A DNA stretch of 64,000 nt from Saprospiraceae bacterium (GTDB lineage Bacteria; Bacteroidota; Bacteroidia; Chitinophagales; Saprospiraceae). The stretch is from contig JADJXD010000001.1 in NCBI GenBank assembly GCA_016715985.1, positions 1,736,001 to 1,800,000 of the forward strand, written 5' to 3'. Below, piece after piece: positions 25,520-34,573 of this stretch. The notes beneath the pieces were generated by a model that was given only the letters and a program-made list of their open reading frames with translations, was not told the DNA's origin and searched no databases. The position numbers were made by a program, and so were the translations under genes. The stretch's first letter is position 1. Each line of letters opens with the position of its first letter.

Positions 25520-27621
25520 AGATTTATTTCTTTTGCATCTTTGAAAAAACAATGATATCCACATTTTAAACCATTAAAAATATCTGAATGGCCTTTTGCA
25601 CCAAAATTTACAGCATTGGATGGTATCATAATATAAATTCCCTTTTTCATATTAAATTTATCCCCATTTAAAGGTGAGTCTTCAGGAAGTTTAAATTTTT
25701 TATGCTTCGATGTTTCAGGATAAACCTTAAACGTTTTTTCCATCCATTTTTTAAGTGCTAAAACATTTAAAAAATAATACTTTCCATCCAAACCAACCAA
25801 TGTTTCACCTGGTATATTTGGAATAATTACATTAGAATTATTGAGTGCAATTGATACCTTTAACGCACATGTATTTTGTGTTACTTCAGGGTAATCTTCT
25901 CTTGCTTGATAAACAGCACCGCCAACTATGGGGTAAAGGTTATCTGCTCCATTTATCGTTGGATAAGCATTTTGAAATACATTCCAACTTGGAAGATTTT
26001 GTTGAGGAAATGTTAAATTTGGATTTTCCCAATAATCGCTATTATAAAAATAATCACTCCCTTCTATAGTGCCATAAAACCAATTATCAACAATTTCCAA
26101 AGATGCTAGCCAAGTGATAGGTTGATGTTGGATGTAAAAGTTCGCTAATTCTAAATATTTTTCCACACCATAATTTTCAATAAACTGGTTAATATTCACA
26201 TTAGAATTATTATAATCCGGGTAAGTCACTTTCAATGTTTCATGAATATATTTTGCTTCCAAAATATTCAAACTTACTGAATTACCCGATATACACATTT
26301 CACTTATTAATGTATTCCCCACTTGCGTAGATATTGCATCATTATTGTGCGATTTCATCCAATTTAGAAATAAAACTTTAGTGTCAAAATTAATATTATT
26401 TAAACAACTTGATGTTGTGCCAGTAAAAGTGGTTATCAAGGCGCTAAGAACGCACTCATCATAAGAATTATTGCCTATACAGGAGCATTCAGTATTATTG
26501 ACAATTGAGTTTAATTCATTAATGGTGAGAACATTCTTTAGTTTATATTTAACCATTAATTGTAAATTGTTGTTTTCTTTACACTTGCTTTCCAATGTTC
26601 CAAAAATATCTTCATCCGAAACGATATTACAATTGTTACAAGGTGTTATATACCATACTGCATCCCACCAGTTTTCATTTTCTGTACAGATATTCACAAT
26701 ATAATCATCACAATACTCACATACATGGTCAGACCTATCACCAGAAATGGTTTGGTCCCTTAATTTTTTCTTTTTAGGTTTAAACATATCACAATCTTGT
26801 ACTTTTGGATTAGAAGTTGTGCCGTTTTTGTGGTCATCGTTACTACCATTACCATTTCCCTCGCCTCCTGATGAATTTGAAGTTGACCCTATATTGTAAA
26901 ATCCTATATACCAGCCATTATTTCCATAGTTTTGCCAATAGCCCATAGAAGTGCCCCCTGAACTAGTTTGACCGGATCCGCTTGTATTACTAGGACAAGT
27001 TCTAGTGAAACACAGATGTAATTTAAACTCCGAACAATTTCTGAGTCCCGTTTTTATTTCATTGACCAATCTCATATTATCAAAATATTCACACAATTCA
27101 CATGGTTGAGTGTTACCATATATGGTTCTGTCATAAAAAGAGAACATCCCAATATTATATTCATCTATATATCTGGTTGCTGCGTTATAATTTTTAATTT
27201 CGTCTCTTTGAATAAGTTGAATGTTATAATTTTCAACACTATTTATATCTCTTACACCTACAATCAGAGCATTGATTTTATTAAGTCCATAGAATCCAAT
27301 TGGCAAATACGCAACTTCCTTTTGATTAATAACATCTTTGTATATATAGAAATCGGACCAAAAGATGTTCCCTAATTTTTCTGATATTTGTGATTGTATA
27401 TTATTACTTATAATATCTTCAACTACTTGATAAAGATAAGGATGTAAATTATAGTTACTACCTAAATTTGCTTGAATTTCATATGCTTGAAATTGAAAAA
27501 TAGAATTATTAACTGATTTAAATGATGTGTGAAAATTTTGAAGTTCTTCCTTCTGACATCCGGAAATTAACATCCCTGTTGCCAATAATATTAGCAACGC
27601 AAATACATTTAAAACTTTCAT
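25504..27621 (-). CDS. Lipoprotein polymorphic toxin with C-terminal Tae4-like amidase domain
   Basis: 705 residues. Signal MKVLNVFALLILLATGMLISG then lipidated C22; a long extracytoplasmic body of unknown family (about 25-200), a Gly/Ser/Asn-rich linker with Cys pairs (about 205-275), a Cys-rich middle part (about 280-540), the joint DYWENPNLTFPQQNLPSW, and a final ~160-residue domain that fits Tae4 (T6SS D,L-endopeptidase of the NlpC/P60 class): nucleophile C585 in QNTCALKVSIALN, H678 and D680 in AKGHSDIFNG, and the strand INLWILE. It would cleave peptidoglycan stem peptides. No T6SS gene is nearby, and a Sec/lipoprotein signal is unlike T6SS effectors. Overlaps its Tai4-like gene. No frameshift. 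Confidence 0.72.
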   Translation of the reverse strand: MKVLNVFALLILLATGMLISGCQKEELQNFHTSFKSVNNSIFQFQAYEIQANLGSNYNLHPYLYQVVEDIISNNIQSQISEKLGNIFWSDFYIYKDVINQKEVAYLPIGFYGLNKINALIVGVRDINSVENYNIQLIQRDEIKNYNAATRYIDEYNIGMFSFYDRTIYGNTQPCELCEYFDNMRLVNEIKTGLRNCSEFKLHLCFTRTCPSNTSGSGQTSSGGTSMGYWQNYGNNGWYIGFYNIGSTSNSSGGEGNGNGSNDDHKNGTTSNPKVQDCDMFKPKKKKLRDQTISGDRSDHVCEYCDDYIVNICTENENWWDAVWYITPCNNCNIVSDEDIFGTLESKCKENNNLQLMVKYKLKNVLTINELNSIVNNTECSCIGNNSYDECVLSALITTFTGTTSSCLNNINFDTKVLFLNWMKSHNNDAISTQVGNTLISEMCISGNSVSLNILEAKYIHETLKVTYPDYNNSNVNINQFIENYGVEKYLELANFYIQHQPITWLASLEIVDNWFYGTIEGSDYFYNSDYWENPNLTFPQQNLPSWNVFQNAYPTINGADNLYPIVGGAVYQAREDYPEVTQNTCALKVSIALNNSNVIIPNIPGETLVGLDGKYYFLNVLALKKWMEKTFKVYPETSKHKKFKLPEDSPLNGDKFNMKKGIYIMIPSNAVNFGAKGHSDIFNGLKCGYHCFFKDAKEINLWILE

Positions 27622-27912
27622 TTGAGTAAATTTTTTGTTGTTTGTTTTTAATTAGTGTCTTTCATTGAAGCTTGTTTTAATCAGTGGAATTGGCGCCTAA
27701 TCCCATAGTTCAATCTAGTTTCAATTCAATTATCGGAACAAACATACTGCAACAGAATTATTATATATATATATATATATAGGGGTATTTTTTTCATATT
27801 TATTTTTATAATATACAAAATTTCGTTTTACATATTATTATATATCTATATTTTTACTAATTAGCTCAATTTCCAATTTTTCTCATTTATTTTCAAAATA
27901 ATTGAAAGGAAA
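27622..27912. other. Upstream region of the toxin gene with an (AT)n run and half a repeat copy
   Basis: Non-coding. Holds an 18-bp (TA)9 run at 27764-27781, then AT-rich sequence, and at about 27890-27918 the left part of repeat copy D (aaaataattgaaaggaaataatta), cut by the IS insertion. No clear TAnnTTTG box was identified for the toxin gene. Confidence 0.55.
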
Positions 27913-29100
27913 TAATTAGGGTCTGCTGAATATGTCGGAAGTTCAACCTGATCCCCAGTACTTTCTGGGCTGGACCATACTCAACAATATTAATAACAAC
28001 TGATTTACCTGCAAGGTACACCATTGCTTAAAATGTTTTACAATGCTTTGTGTTAGGCAATACAGTGCTGTCCCAGCCAACTTGACTAGGTTGAGCACCA
28101 GTATAATGGTGGAAATCCATGATTCACTCGTTGAAGCCAGCTTTGCTCTTATCTTGTCAAGACCATACCCCCGCTTTGCCTGACCAAACTTTCCTTCAAT
28201 GGGATTTCTTTCTCCGGGTCTTACTTGATTTGACAATGCCTTCGGTCTTCCTAATGGTTTTGCCCGTAGCTCTATACCCATTTCTTTGAGGAAGTTTCGA
28301 TTCTCTCTCGTACAATATATCTTATCCGCCAATACTTTTTGGGGATAATAGCCCAGTCGCCTTTTGTAGTTTTCTACACTCAATTTTAATCTTGTACCCT
28401 CATTAAATGCTTCCCAGTTCAACTCGTCTATAAACACAAATCCGTCCATCAAGCTAGATTGTATCTTTGCTCCAAATTCTGTATCCGAATTTTTCTTCCC
28501 CTCTTTATTGGTCTCACATGTGGTTGGTGGATACTCACTATACGGTTTTCAATACTATGTGTCTTGGTATCATACATAGTCTTTTGTTGGTCGTACAAAT
28601 GTTGAATCACCAAAAAATACTTATATGCCTTTTTATCAAATACAATCACTCCTATTTGATCCAACAGCCAGTGAAGATGTTTAATATTTCTTTTGAGGTA
28701 TTGTAGTTGCTGCCTGATTCCTTTTCTAATTTCAGAGCGGCCTCTGGTCTTCTTTTGCGCTATCTTCAAATAATGTGTGCGTGCTACCTTCCTGTACGTC
28801 CTCGGCTTTTTATTTTCAATGCGGTCCATTCTCTTATGTAATCCATCAATCCATCTATTAACTTCTCAGACTGTTCCCGAGATTCATTTAGCAAATCCAA
28901 ATCTGTAGGATATGCTATCTCCTGCGGACATACCGTCGCATCCATGATCAGTGAACCACGTAATTCTACTTTTTTATCACGTATTACATTTACTTTTTCT
29001 ACTTCGTCGGAGACTGTCGTTGATTGTGTCACGTCATCTTGTGTGGGTACACTAACCTCCGGAGGAATTGCTTCAGATTTATCTTTATGTATATTCTCCC

Positions 29101-29160
29101 CAAGCTGACCCCTCAAATGGCGCTCAAGCTGACCCCCTAAATGGCGCCAAGCTGACCCCC
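29101..29160 (+). repeat. Tandem terminal repeats of the IS21-like element
   Basis: Three units of (C)AAGCTGACCCC(C)T separated by AAATGGCGC-type spacers; related GGGGGTCAGCTT and GGGGGGTCAA lie inverted at the right end (31515-31548). Probably IstA-binding sites. Confidence 0.65.
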
Positions 29161-29254
29161 TGATTAAAAAATAATTTAAAGGTCAAGGCAGGGGATTTGA
29201 AGTGGATAATTTAAATTACGTTGTGTCCAATTTATTAACTAATAAAAATTGGAT

Positions 29255-30768
29255 ATGGCATTTAAACCCACGATGATGAATCAGGTAAAATCTATTTTAA
29301 AAGATGTATTAGCTGGAGAGCCTATAAAGAAAACATCACGGATATATGGAGTATCCAAAAATACTGTAAAAAAGTATCTTTCTATCTTAAAATCATCCGG
29401 CATAGATATTTTGCAGATGGAACAAATGTCGGATGAAGCATTTCATCGTCTCTTTTACGAACCGCCATCTTCTAACACTCCGGAATTTTATAGGAATGAA
29501 AAATTTAAAGAGCTTCTTCCGTGGATTCTAAACGAATTAGGCCGTCATGGTGTGACCCGGAGAAACAATATGGAGACAATACATAATTGATTATCCGACA
29601 GGATATAGTTACAGCAGGTTCTGTCGTAAATTAAAGGAACACCGCACCATCAATGAGGCGACGATCCGCATAGAACATAAAGCCGGATATCGTATGATGG
29701 TCGATTTTGCCGGTAGTAAAGCGCAATGGGTAGATGCAAGGACTGGCGAAGTACATCTATGTGAAGTACTTGTCACCACACTGCCATATTCATCTTTCAC
29801 TCATGTGTTTGCTGTACCTAGCCAGAAACAATCAGATTTTGTCATTGCCATCAACGAAGCCTTGAAATATATGGGAGGGACGCCTTCCGTATTAACCAGC
29901 GACAACTTAAAAAGTTATGTAGCCAAAGCAGACAGATATGAACCAAAGTTTACAGAGTTTTGTAGCCGGATGGGGTCATATTACACCATGGAACTGGATG
30001 CCACCGAGTAGGCAAACCCAAAGATAAAGCCAATGTAGAGCGCCATGTCACCATCGTTTACAATCATATATATGCGCCGCTCAGAGATCAGGTGTTTCAC
30101 TCAATAGACCAAATCAATACCGCTTTCAGAATACGATTAGATGAGCTCAATAATAAAAAATGCAGGGCAAGTCCTATAGCAGACGTGAGCGGTTTGAACA
30201 AAATGAGAAAGTAAATTTGCGCCCATTACCGCCTTCAATGTTTGAAGTCAATAAAAGTACAATAGCAAAAGTTCAGAGAAACTATCATGTCATTGTGGGA
30301 GAAAATAATCATTATTACAGTGTTCCATACCAATACATAGGCAAATCAACCCAGATCATATACACCAGTCACAGAGTAGAGATCTATTGCGGTACAGAAC
30401 GTATCGCTATACACAAAAGAGATTATAGAGAATATGCTTATTCTACCTTGGCAGCACATATGCCGGAAAAACACCTCAGGTATCAGGAACAAAAAGGATG
30501 GGATGCCAGCTATTTTAAGAAAAAAGCATTAGAGATCGGGCCACATACTTTGTGGGTGGTACAAACGATACTGGACTCAAAGCACATCGTAGAACAGACT
30601 TACAATGCATGTTTGGGTATCCTTAGGTTAGCGGATAAATATGGCAAAGAAAGGCTCGAAAATGCTTCTAAAAGAGCGGCTACAGGCCATCGGGCGACAT
30701 ACGGCATCTTACAAAACATCCTTCAAAATAATATGGATAAAATAGAAATCCCTAAATATTTATCAAAA
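29255..30768 (+). pseudogene. istA: IstA transposase, three frameshifts
   Basis: Begins MAFKPTMMNQVKSILKDVL with a helix-turn-helix (RIYGVSKNTVKKYLS), shifts frame near 29570 after LGRHGVTRR, continues YPTGYSYSRFCRKLKEHR and the DDE core MMVDFAG (Asp 1), VLTSDNLKSYV (Asp 2), shifts near 30003 at ATE/RVGKPKDKANVERH (Glu), and shifts again in an A6 run near 30158 before MQGKSYSRRERFE. The rest is intact to GILQNILQNNMDKIEI. The normal stop before istB is absent, so the last frame runs on into istB. Each shift is explained by one lost or gained base. Confidence 0.85.
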
Positions 30769-31494
30769 ATGAATACACAAGCAACATTGCAGCAGATGCA
30801 AAAACTTCATCTTACAGGTATGGCATCAGCCTATGAAAGCATATTAAAGCTTCCCGCAGATGCACATCCCGACACACATGAATGCATTGCTACAGTCATC
30901 GATGCAGAATGGCAACACAGAAACTTTACCAAGTCCCAAATGCTGCTCAGACTAAGTAAACTCCGATACAAAGCCAATCTGCAAGACATTATCTATTCCA
31001 CAGAAAGAAATATAAAAAAAGAGAGCATTGCGCTAATGGCTGACTGTTCTTTTATCGAAAGAGCACAAAATGTCATCATCACGGGAGCTACCGGCAGCGG
31101 CAAATCATTCCTGGCCTGTGCACTCGGTAATCAAGCTTGTCTGCACGCTTATCGTACTCTGTACTTCAATATGAATCGCTTTACCGAACAACTATCGTTA
31201 GCCAAGCTTCAAGGCACTTACATCAAATGGCTCAACCAATTAAAAAAAGCTGATCTCATCATTTTAGATGACTTCGGACTACAGCAACTCGACCAAAATG
31301 CAAAACTTGCTTTACTGCAAATACTCGAAGACAGATATGATTATAAATCTACCATCATCGTCTCACAACTCCCCATAGAACATTGGTACACATTTATAAA
31401 CGAACCAACTATTGCTGATGCGATACTGGATAGATTATTAGCAAAATGCTTCAAATTTGATTTAAAAGGTAAAAGTCTGAGAATAAAAATTTAG
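30769..31494 (+). CDS. istB: IstB-like ATP-binding transposition helper
   Basis: 241 residues from ATG 30769 (MNTQATLQQMQKLHLTGMAS), the usual IstB beginning. AAA+ motifs: Walker A GATGSGKSF (near 107), Walker B LIILDDFGLQ, sensor IIVSQLP and DAILDRLLAKC. IstB stimulates IstA-mediated transposition. The reading frame is open upstream to 30160 and joins the IstA C-terminus without a stop, so an IstA-IstB fusion peptide could be made; whether this is an ancestral trait of the element or decay is unclear. IstB itself looks intact. Confidence 0.88.
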   Translation: MNTQATLQQMQKLHLTGMASAYESILKLPADAHPDTHECIATVIDAEWQHRNFTKSQMLLRLSKLRYKANLQDIIYSTERNIKKESIALMADCSFIERAQNVIITGATGSGKSFLACALGNQACLHAYRTLYFNMNRFTEQLSLAKLQGTYIKWLNQLKKADLIILDDFGLQQLDQNAKLALLQILEDRYDYKSTIIVSQLPIEHWYTFINEPTIADAILDRLLAKCFKFDLKGKSLRIKI

Positions 31495-32138
31495 CTTTGT
31501 AACCCACTTCAAACAGGGGGTCAGCTTCACGCCAACTGGGGGGTCAATGATGGGAGAATATACATCTTTATGTTCAACAGTATCATTTTTTATGTTTCCA
31601 TCTTCGCTACTCTCGTCAATCGATTGTTGATAGATTTTTACAATCTTTTCGTTTATTTTATTGATATCTTCCAGACCTAAACGATTACGAAACTCTACGA
31701 AAAGTGAAGCATCAAATGGTGCTTGATTACTAAAACTACTAAAGCCTATAAAATACTGCATGTAGACATTCTCCTGTATTTGCAGTACGGTCTCTCTGTC
31801 ACTAAAATCATTAATATGTTTGATAATCATAGCTCCTATCACTACACGAGGATTTATGCTGTCAGCTCCCAGTTTCTGATTCTTTAACTTGGACAAGTAA
31901 ATATTTACTATGCTATCCCAAGGTATGAGTTGAGCCAACTTTACCCACCTGTTATTTTTGTCCAAATGTTGGTCAAAGGAGTCTCAAATCCAGGTAATGG
32001 AACCACACTCGGACTAAGATATCGAAGCTTTGATGCACGACTTTTTTGAGCTTTTGCCATATACTCTTGCACTTTATTGTGCAAATATAACCATTACGCA
32101 TATATGTTTACTCACTTTTTTATGCCTTCAGCAGACCC

Positions 32139-32300
32139 TAATTAGGCTTTTAACCTTATATATTTGGCTTCTACATCGTCGCAAATAAATTTGCAACCCC
32201 ATTAAAAAACCTGATCTTCGCAGTTTGCAACTGATGAAGCAAGTTTCAGTCTGTTTAAAGCCTGATAAATGCAACTGATGCTCTACTCACAACTTTATTT
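32139..32300. repeat. Interspersed palindromic repeat, copy D (right half)
   Basis: After the IS end the sequence continues ttaggcttttaacc, tacatcgtcgcaaataaatttgcaacccc (32172-32200), cttcgcagtttgcaactgatgaag and gcctgataaatgcaactgatg. Its left half lies before the IS at about 27890-27918, so the copy predates the insertion. The remaining ~100 bases to 32403 hold no recognisable feature. Confidence 0.75.
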
Positions 32301-32403
32301 TAAATATTGTGTATTCGGAGGTAATATAAAAGAGTTTATAAACCGACTGAATTAATTACCTGATCTTAGTCTTGTATGGAGAACTTAATGCTACTTATGA
32401 AAA

Positions 32404-33960
32404 TCATTTCAACGAATAACTCAATCCTAATTGCAGGCCGTATGATACCGGATAAAAATTAATATTTTCCTGATTACTCCAATTCATGAGACTTTTTTGT
32501 GTTTGAAAACCAGTAGTCAACCCAATATTCTTGTTTACAAAATAATGCAATCTTGCGCCAAATATTCCATCTGCGGTCATTTGATTATTAAATAATATAT
32601 TCGACGACCCATTATAATCGATAATAGAATCATTATAGAACATTCTTCCTTGATTATGGACAATGGTGTTAAGCGCTCCCCCTAAGTAAATGTCGGCTTG
32701 GAATGAACTGAACTTCCAGGTTTTACCAAGAGCCATGGATATTTTGAATAATTTGGTTTTGTTGTAATGTCTGATTCTATGATGTGCTTCTACAGAGTGC
32801 TCCACATCGCCATAGATCACCCTTTTCTCTCCAGTTAATGAATTGTTATGTACTTGTTTAATAGTATCTTTTAAAATGATTTTATAATCTTGAATAGTAT
32901 TGTCAAATACTAATTTGCTTTCCAGTTGTTGATATTGTAGGCCAGCCATTATAAAGTAACTGGATTTGAAACTTCTTAAATAATATCCTTGCAGTTGATA
33001 TGAAGTTATTGGTGACTCATACTGAGCTCTTGAAGGGATAGTATTGTTATCTCCTTCGTCCCAAAATGTAAGACCTCCTTCTAAAATTAATTGATTTCTC
33101 GTTTTACTTTTGAATGATTTTATACGAAATAGACTATCGACATTTTCAAATTCTATGGTTAATTGATTCAGTTTTTCAGAATTTATTTGATCAAATCCAA
33201 GGGATGGTAATGTATGTATTGTTAGATAAGGAGATATTAAATTGAGTAAACTATTTCCTTCCGAAAGCGATGATGTTAGTGAATCGGCAAACGAATTTTG
33301 AGAAGATTTATTTATTTCTTTGGTAAAGGAATTGGCTAAAAGCTTGGTTCCACTTATTTGGTTGGGCTCATTTGATGGTTCAGCTTCATTTATCTTTTGT
33401 AATATTGGTGTAGGGTAAATACTCTTTGTTTCCTTCGAACTGAAAAAAGAATCATTACTATTTGACTTTGTGGTTTCTACCTTTTGATGCGAATTTTTAG
33501 CATTATAATTGGATTTTATCAATTCTTGATTTGGTTCTGATTCTTTGGCTATTTTCGGTACGTATGTAACATTGGATTTTCTATCTTTTTCTAAATGAAG
33601 CTCACTTTGATTGTTAATTTGATTTTTTGTCATTGAGCTGTTAATGTCTGTTGGTGTGCTTTTGTTTCCTTTTGTCTCTGCTATTCTGGCAGTGTCAAAG
33701 CCTACATAATCCTTGGTCTTTATCATTCTCTGAGAGATAAAAAACATTCCAAAAGATAATGCAAACAAAATGAAAAAGAACATTACGATTCTTTTTCTCC
33801 TTGATGATTTATTGTTTTCATGAGAAGATATTTCATTTTCCATGATTTGTACCTTTTCAAATATTCCATCTTTCATGTTATTCCATCCTAATTCAGGAGG
33901 AAGTGGCTGATTATTATCTTCTTGCATCAAATTTTTGATTTTGTTAAAATTAGATTCCAC
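32404..33960 (-). CDS. Anti-sigma-factor-like membrane protein with beta-barrel-like C-terminus
   Basis: 518 residues. A cytoplasmic-type N-terminus (1-58, with LPPELGWNNMKDGIFEKV) is followed by RRKR, one membrane segment (about 59-77), a long Ser/Asn/Lys-rich periplasmic linker (about 80-285) and a C-terminal ~230 residues with alternating aromatic strands (LILEGGLTFWDEG, SYFIMAGLQYQQLES, GLTTGFQTQKS, YGLQLGLSYSLK), ending in the Tyr/Leu pattern of outer-membrane barrels. The start overlaps the end of the ECF sigma gene by 11 bases, so this is the expected place for the anti-sigma factor. A single chain reaching from the inner-membrane anchor to an outer-membrane-like barrel is unusual; the barrel fold is inferred. 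Confidence 0.7.
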   Translation of the reverse strand: MESNFNKIKNLMQEDNNQPLPPELGWNNMKDGIFEKVQIMENEISSHENNKSSRRKRIVMFFFILFALSFGMFFISQRMIKTKDYVGFDTARIAETKGNKSTPTDINSSMTKNQINNQSELHLEKDRKSNVTYVPKIAKESEPNQELIKSNYNAKNSHQKVETTKSNSNDSFFSSKETKSIYPTPILQKINEAEPSNEPNQISGTKLLANSFTKEINKSSQNSFADSLTSSLSEGNSLLNLISPYLTIHTLPSLGFDQINSEKLNQLTIEFENVDSLFRIKSFKSKTRNQLILEGGLTFWDEGDNNTIPSRAQYESPITSYQLQGYYLRSFKSSYFIMAGLQYQQLESKLVFDNTIQDYKIILKDTIKQVHNNSLTGEKRVIYGDVEHSVEAHHRIRHYNKTKLFKISMALGKTWKFSSFQADIYLGGALNTIVHNQGRMFYNDSIIDYNGSSNILFNNQMTADGIFGARLHYFVNKNIGLTTGFQTQKSLMNWSNQENINFYPVSYGLQLGLSYSLK

Positions 33961-34504
33961 TGACCAATAAATTTAAATTGTTATTTGAAAGATTTTCCCT
34001 TAACCAGTTCTTTGCTCTATGCAATTGAGATCTAGAAGTTTCTGGGCTTATATTAAGCATTTCACTAATTTCCTGATGAGAGTACTCATCGATGACTACC
34101 AACATAAAAATTTGCTTGTAGCCTTCAGGCATTTTCTTTAAGTAAATCATTATTTCTTCTTTTGAAATGGTACTTGTTATTTCAAGTGAATATGATTGCA
34201 TATTTAATTCTGAATCTAAAGGGACTATTTTAACAGATTTGATTTGTTTGTGATAGTGTTGGATACATTGATTGATTGTCAGTCTACGAAGCCAAAATTT
34301 GAATTCTCCTTTACTATCATCGAATGAAACAATACTAATATATATACGAGCAAAAATTTCTTGTATGACGTCTTGATGATCACTTTCATTAGAAATATAC
34401 CGTTTGACGATTGTATAAACGTAACGAATGCAATTTTCATACATCTTCTGGAAAGCGTTTGTGTCGCGATTCTTTACCGAATTAATTAGAGATTGATCTA
34501 CCAC
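33950..34504 (-). CDS. ECF RNA polymerase sigma factor
   Basis: 184 residues, ECF size. Region 2 (about 10-85): NAFQKMYENCIRYVYTIVKR, DHQDVIQEIFARIY, FKFWLRRLTINQCIQHYHKQ; region 4 (about 120-175): MPEGYKQIFMLVVIDEYSHQEISEMLNISPETSRSQLHRAKNWL seen as YSHQEISEMLNIS and TSRSQLHRAK, a helix-turn-helix for the -35 box. It precedes and overlaps the anti-sigma-like membrane gene and follows a lipoprotein gene by 70 bases containing a 13-bp hairpin. It probably drives a cell-envelope or surface-signal regulon. Confidence 0.92.
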   Translation of the reverse strand: MVDQSLINSVKNRDTNAFQKMYENCIRYVYTIVKRYISNESDHQDVIQEIFARIYISIVSFDDSKGEFKFWLRRLTINQCIQHYHKQIKSVKIVPLDSELNMQSYSLEITSTISKEEIMIYLKKMPEGYKQIFMLVVIDEYSHQEISEMLNISPETSRSQLHRAKNWLRENLSNNNLNLLVSGI

Positions 34505-34521
34505 TTAATTGTTTAGTTAAA

Positions 34522-34563
34522 ATTAATTACCTCAAGCGCATTAAAGTACCTGAGGTAATTAAT
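34522..34563. promoter_or_regulatory. 13-bp inverted repeat before the sigma gene
   Basis: ATTAATTACCTCA (34522-34534) and TGAGGTAATTAAT (34551-34563) pair perfectly around a 16-base loop, between the lipoprotein stop and the sigma start. On the minus strand it is followed by TTTTAACT, a weak T run. It may be a partial terminator/attenuator or an operator for the sigma operon. Confidence 0.5.
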
Positions 34564-34573
34564 AGGTTAGTAA

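Larger units (their letters stand above)
29088..31564 (+). mobile_element. IS21-like insertion sequence
   Basis: 2477 bp with TG...CA ends: TGTATATTCTCCC at the left and GGGAGAATATACA at the right are perfect 13-bp inverted repeats. It is flanked by a 6-bp target duplication tcttta (29082-29087, 31565-31570). Inside the left end three tandem units of AAGCTGACCCC plus spacer occur (29101-29160) and two inverted units near the right end (about 31515-31548), the multiple transposase-binding sites typical of IS21. It carries istA (frameshifted) and istB on the plus strand. Confidence 0.9.
27943..32060 (-). pseudogene. IS1182/IS5-family transposase, broken by three frameshifts and an IS21 insertion
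   Basis: The coding sequence starts at ATG 32060 (MAKAQKSRASKLRYLSPS), shifts frame in a T run near 31980, continues as WVKLAQLIPWDSIVNIYLSK and FDASLFVEFRNRLG, and is split after VEHKD by the IS21-like element. It resumes at about 29081 (KSEAIPPEVS, LIMDATVCPQEIAYPTDLDL), shifts near 28810 in an A-rich run before KPRTYRKVARTHYLK, and again near 28485 before TEFGAKIQSSLMDGFVFID, then ends YCTRENRNFLKEMGIELRAK to EGKFGQAKRGYGLDKIRAKL. The DDE regions (DATVCPQ, the YY-REN and EGKFGQ segments) are those of IS1182-type transposases. Non-functional as it stands. Confidence 0.85.
27919..32138 (-). mobile_element. IS1182/IS5-like insertion sequence, decayed and interrupted by an IS21-like element
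   Basis: Perfect 12-bp terminal inverted repeats GGGTCTGCTGAA (27919-27930) and TTCAGCAGACCC (32127-32138), flanked by the same 6 bases taatta (27913-27918, 32139-32144), a plausible target duplication. One transposase gene runs on the minus strand. Removing the inner element (29088-31564) and one tcttta copy rejoins the transposase in frame. The element itself landed inside an intergenic repeat copy, whose two halves lie on either side. Confidence 0.85.

Noticed and set aside
25091..27621. T6SS effector cluster
   Set aside because: No T6SS structural gene, PAAR, VgrG or Hcp in the window, and the toxin has a lipoprotein signal; only the amidase domain resembles a T6SS effector.
31462..31965. 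167-codon minus-strand frame taken as a gene
   Set aside because: It is the N-terminal piece of the interrupted IS1182-like transposase running past the IS21 border; reported within the pseudogene.
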